This document shows, one piece after another, positions 4,804 to 5,839 of a DNA stretch of 5,839 nt. The stretch lies in contig DRQE01000002.1 in assembly GCA_011371515.1 (NCBI GenBank), positions 1 to 5,839 of the forward strand, written 5' to 3'. Under the pieces are notes generated by a model, which saw only the letters and a program-made list of their open reading frames with translations, had not been told where the DNA came from and made no database searches. This stretch comes from Deltaproteobacteria bacterium. Its GTDB lineage: Bacteria; Desulfobacterota; GWC2-55-46; DRQE01. Both the position numbers and the translations under genes were made by a program. Each line of letters opens with the position of its first letter. The stretch's first letter is position 1.

Positions 4804-5839
4804 ATGTTTAAGGCAGAGGAGATAAGCGAGCTTATTAAGAAACAGATAAAGGGTTACGAAAAGGAAATAGACCTTGCAGAGATAGGCACGGTTATCTCTA
4901 TAGGCGACGGTATCGCAAGGATCTACGGGCTTGAGCGTGCCATGTCAGGAGAGCTTGTGGAGTTTCCGGGAAATATCTACGGCATGGTACTGAACCTTGA
5001 AGAAGACAATGTGGGTGCTGCAATATTTGGCTCTGACCACGATGTCAAAGAGGGCGATACAGTAAGAAGAACCGGCAAGATAGTTCAGGTGCCCGTTGGT
5101 AAAGAGCTTATGGGTAGAGTCATAGACCCACTGGGAAGACCCCTCGATGAGAAAGGCCCGATAGAGGCAAAGGAATACAGAAGGGTGGAGGTCAAGGCTC
5201 CCGGAATAGTGGTCAGAAAGCCCGTTAAAGAGCCCCTTCAGACAGGTATAAAGGCAATAGATGCCATGATACCCATAGGCAGGGGCCAGCGTGAGCTCAT
5301 AATAGGAGACCGCCAGACCGGTAAGACCGCAATATGTGTTGACACCATAATAAACCAGAAGGGGCAGAATGTATTCTGCATATATGTGGCAGTGGGGCAG
5401 AAGCAGTCCACTGTGGCACTCCTCGTAGAAAAGCTGCGTGAGGCAGGCGCTCTGGACTACACGGTGGTTGTCTCTGCAACGGCAAGTACCCCTGCGCCGT
5501 TACAGTTCCTTGCGCCCTATACGGGATGCACCATAGGTGAGTACTTCAGAGATAACGGCATGCACGCCCTTGTGATATACGATGACCTCTCAAAACACGC
5601 CGTTGCGTACAGGCAGCTTTCGCTTCTTTTGAGGCGTCCTCCGGGACGAGAGGCATATCCCGGTGATGTGTTCTATCTACATTCAAGGCTTCTTGAAAGG
5701 GCTGCAAAACTGAAAGACGAGCTTGGTGGTGGCTCACTCACCGCACTTCCCGTTATCGAAACACAGGCAGGCGATGTGTCTGCATACATACCAACAAATG
5801 TTATATCTATTACAGACGGACAGATATATCTTGAGTCCG
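4804..5839 (+). CDS. atpA: F-type ATP synthase alpha subunit, N-terminal 345 residues (3' end outside window)
   Basis: This is the alpha subunit of F1, which forms the hexamer with beta and binds nucleotide at non-catalytic sites. About two thirds of the usual 500 residues are present and no stop is reached. Visible parts are: the N-terminal E-I-S-E-L-I-K helix (6-12) that meets delta; the beta-barrel domain (about 25-95) with I-G-D-G-I-A-R; the Walker A loop G-D-R-Q-T-G-K-T (168-175); E-Y-F-R-D-N-G (246-252); I-Y-D-D-L-S-K (258-264), the Walker B region; [16 protein letters not shown] (280-295); and [14 protein letters not shown] (319-332). The catalytic-site arginine lies beyond the window. 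It starts 1 nt after the atpH stop. All motifs are intact, so the enzyme should be normal. Confidence 0.96.
   Translation, partial: MFKAEEISELIKKQIKGYEKEIDLAEIGTVISIGDGIARIYGLERAMSGELVEFPGNIYGMVLNLEEDNVGAAIFGSDHDVKEGDTVRRTGKIVQVPVGKELMGRVIDPLGRPLDEKGPIEAKEYRRVEVKAPGIVVRKPVKEPLQTGIKAIDAMIPIGRGQRELIIGDRQTGKTAICVDTIINQKGQNVFCIYVAVGQKQSTVALLVEKLREAGALDYTVVVSATASTPAPLQFLAPYTGCTIGEYFRDNGMHALVIYDDLSKHAVAYRQLSLLLRRPPGREAYPGDVFYLHSRLLERAAKLKDELGGGSLTALPVIETQAGDVSAYIPTNVISITDGQIYLES

Noticed and set aside
1..5839. parS site near parAB
   Set aside because: I looked for the GTTTCACGTGAAAC-like palindrome and for CACGTG cores and saw none; the ACGTGAA at about 2720 lies inside ilvE and is not palindromic.

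Overview
The window comes from a bacterial chromosome. All six complete genes and the two partial end genes lie on the + strand, and there are no mobile elements, RNA genes or CRISPR arrays. The order parA-parB-bactofilin followed by an F-type ATP synthase operon that carries both b' and b subunits but has no a or c genes at its start resembles Desulfobacterota/Geobacter-type and Nitrospirota genomes. The coding strand is purine-rich, with heavy use of AGA/AGG for Arg and ATA for Ile, which would suit a Nitrospirota-like or thermophile-related lineage. The taxon is an inference from synteny and codon use only.

Positions 1-2149 form a tightly packed segregation and cell-envelope block. It holds the C-terminal end of parA (soj), then parB overlapping it by 4 nt, a bactofilin with a strong Shine-Dalgarno sequence, and a secreted L,D-transpeptidase starting 7 nt after the bactofilin. 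After an 83-nt gap comes a complete branched-chain aminotransferase (ilvE, GTG start, 2233-3147). A GC-rich hairpin and a plausible sigma-70-type promoter (3168-3240) then separate this block from the ATP synthase operon.

The ATP synthase operon starts at 3292 with one 320-codon reading frame holding a complete b' subunit joined directly to a complete b subunit, including b's signal-peptide-like segment. atpH (delta) follows with a 1-nt overlap, then atpA (alpha), which runs off the window after 345 codons. The b'-b fusion is the most unusual feature. No ATG, GTG or TTG exists in any + frame between codon 118 and codon 147, and no stop codon occurs in any + frame from 3663 to 3809, so a single-base sequencing error could not restore two ordinary adjacent genes with normal ends. 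The junction carries a hydrophobic stretch ending in A-F-A before a glycine run. This suggests a polyprotein cut by signal peptidase, or internal initiation at an ATG at 3793 that would give an ordinary-length b.

Functionally, ParAB segregate the origin region, the bactofilin and L,D-transpeptidase probably act together on envelope shape, IlvE supplies branched-chain amino acids, and the last block builds the peripheral stalk and F1 head of ATP synthase.
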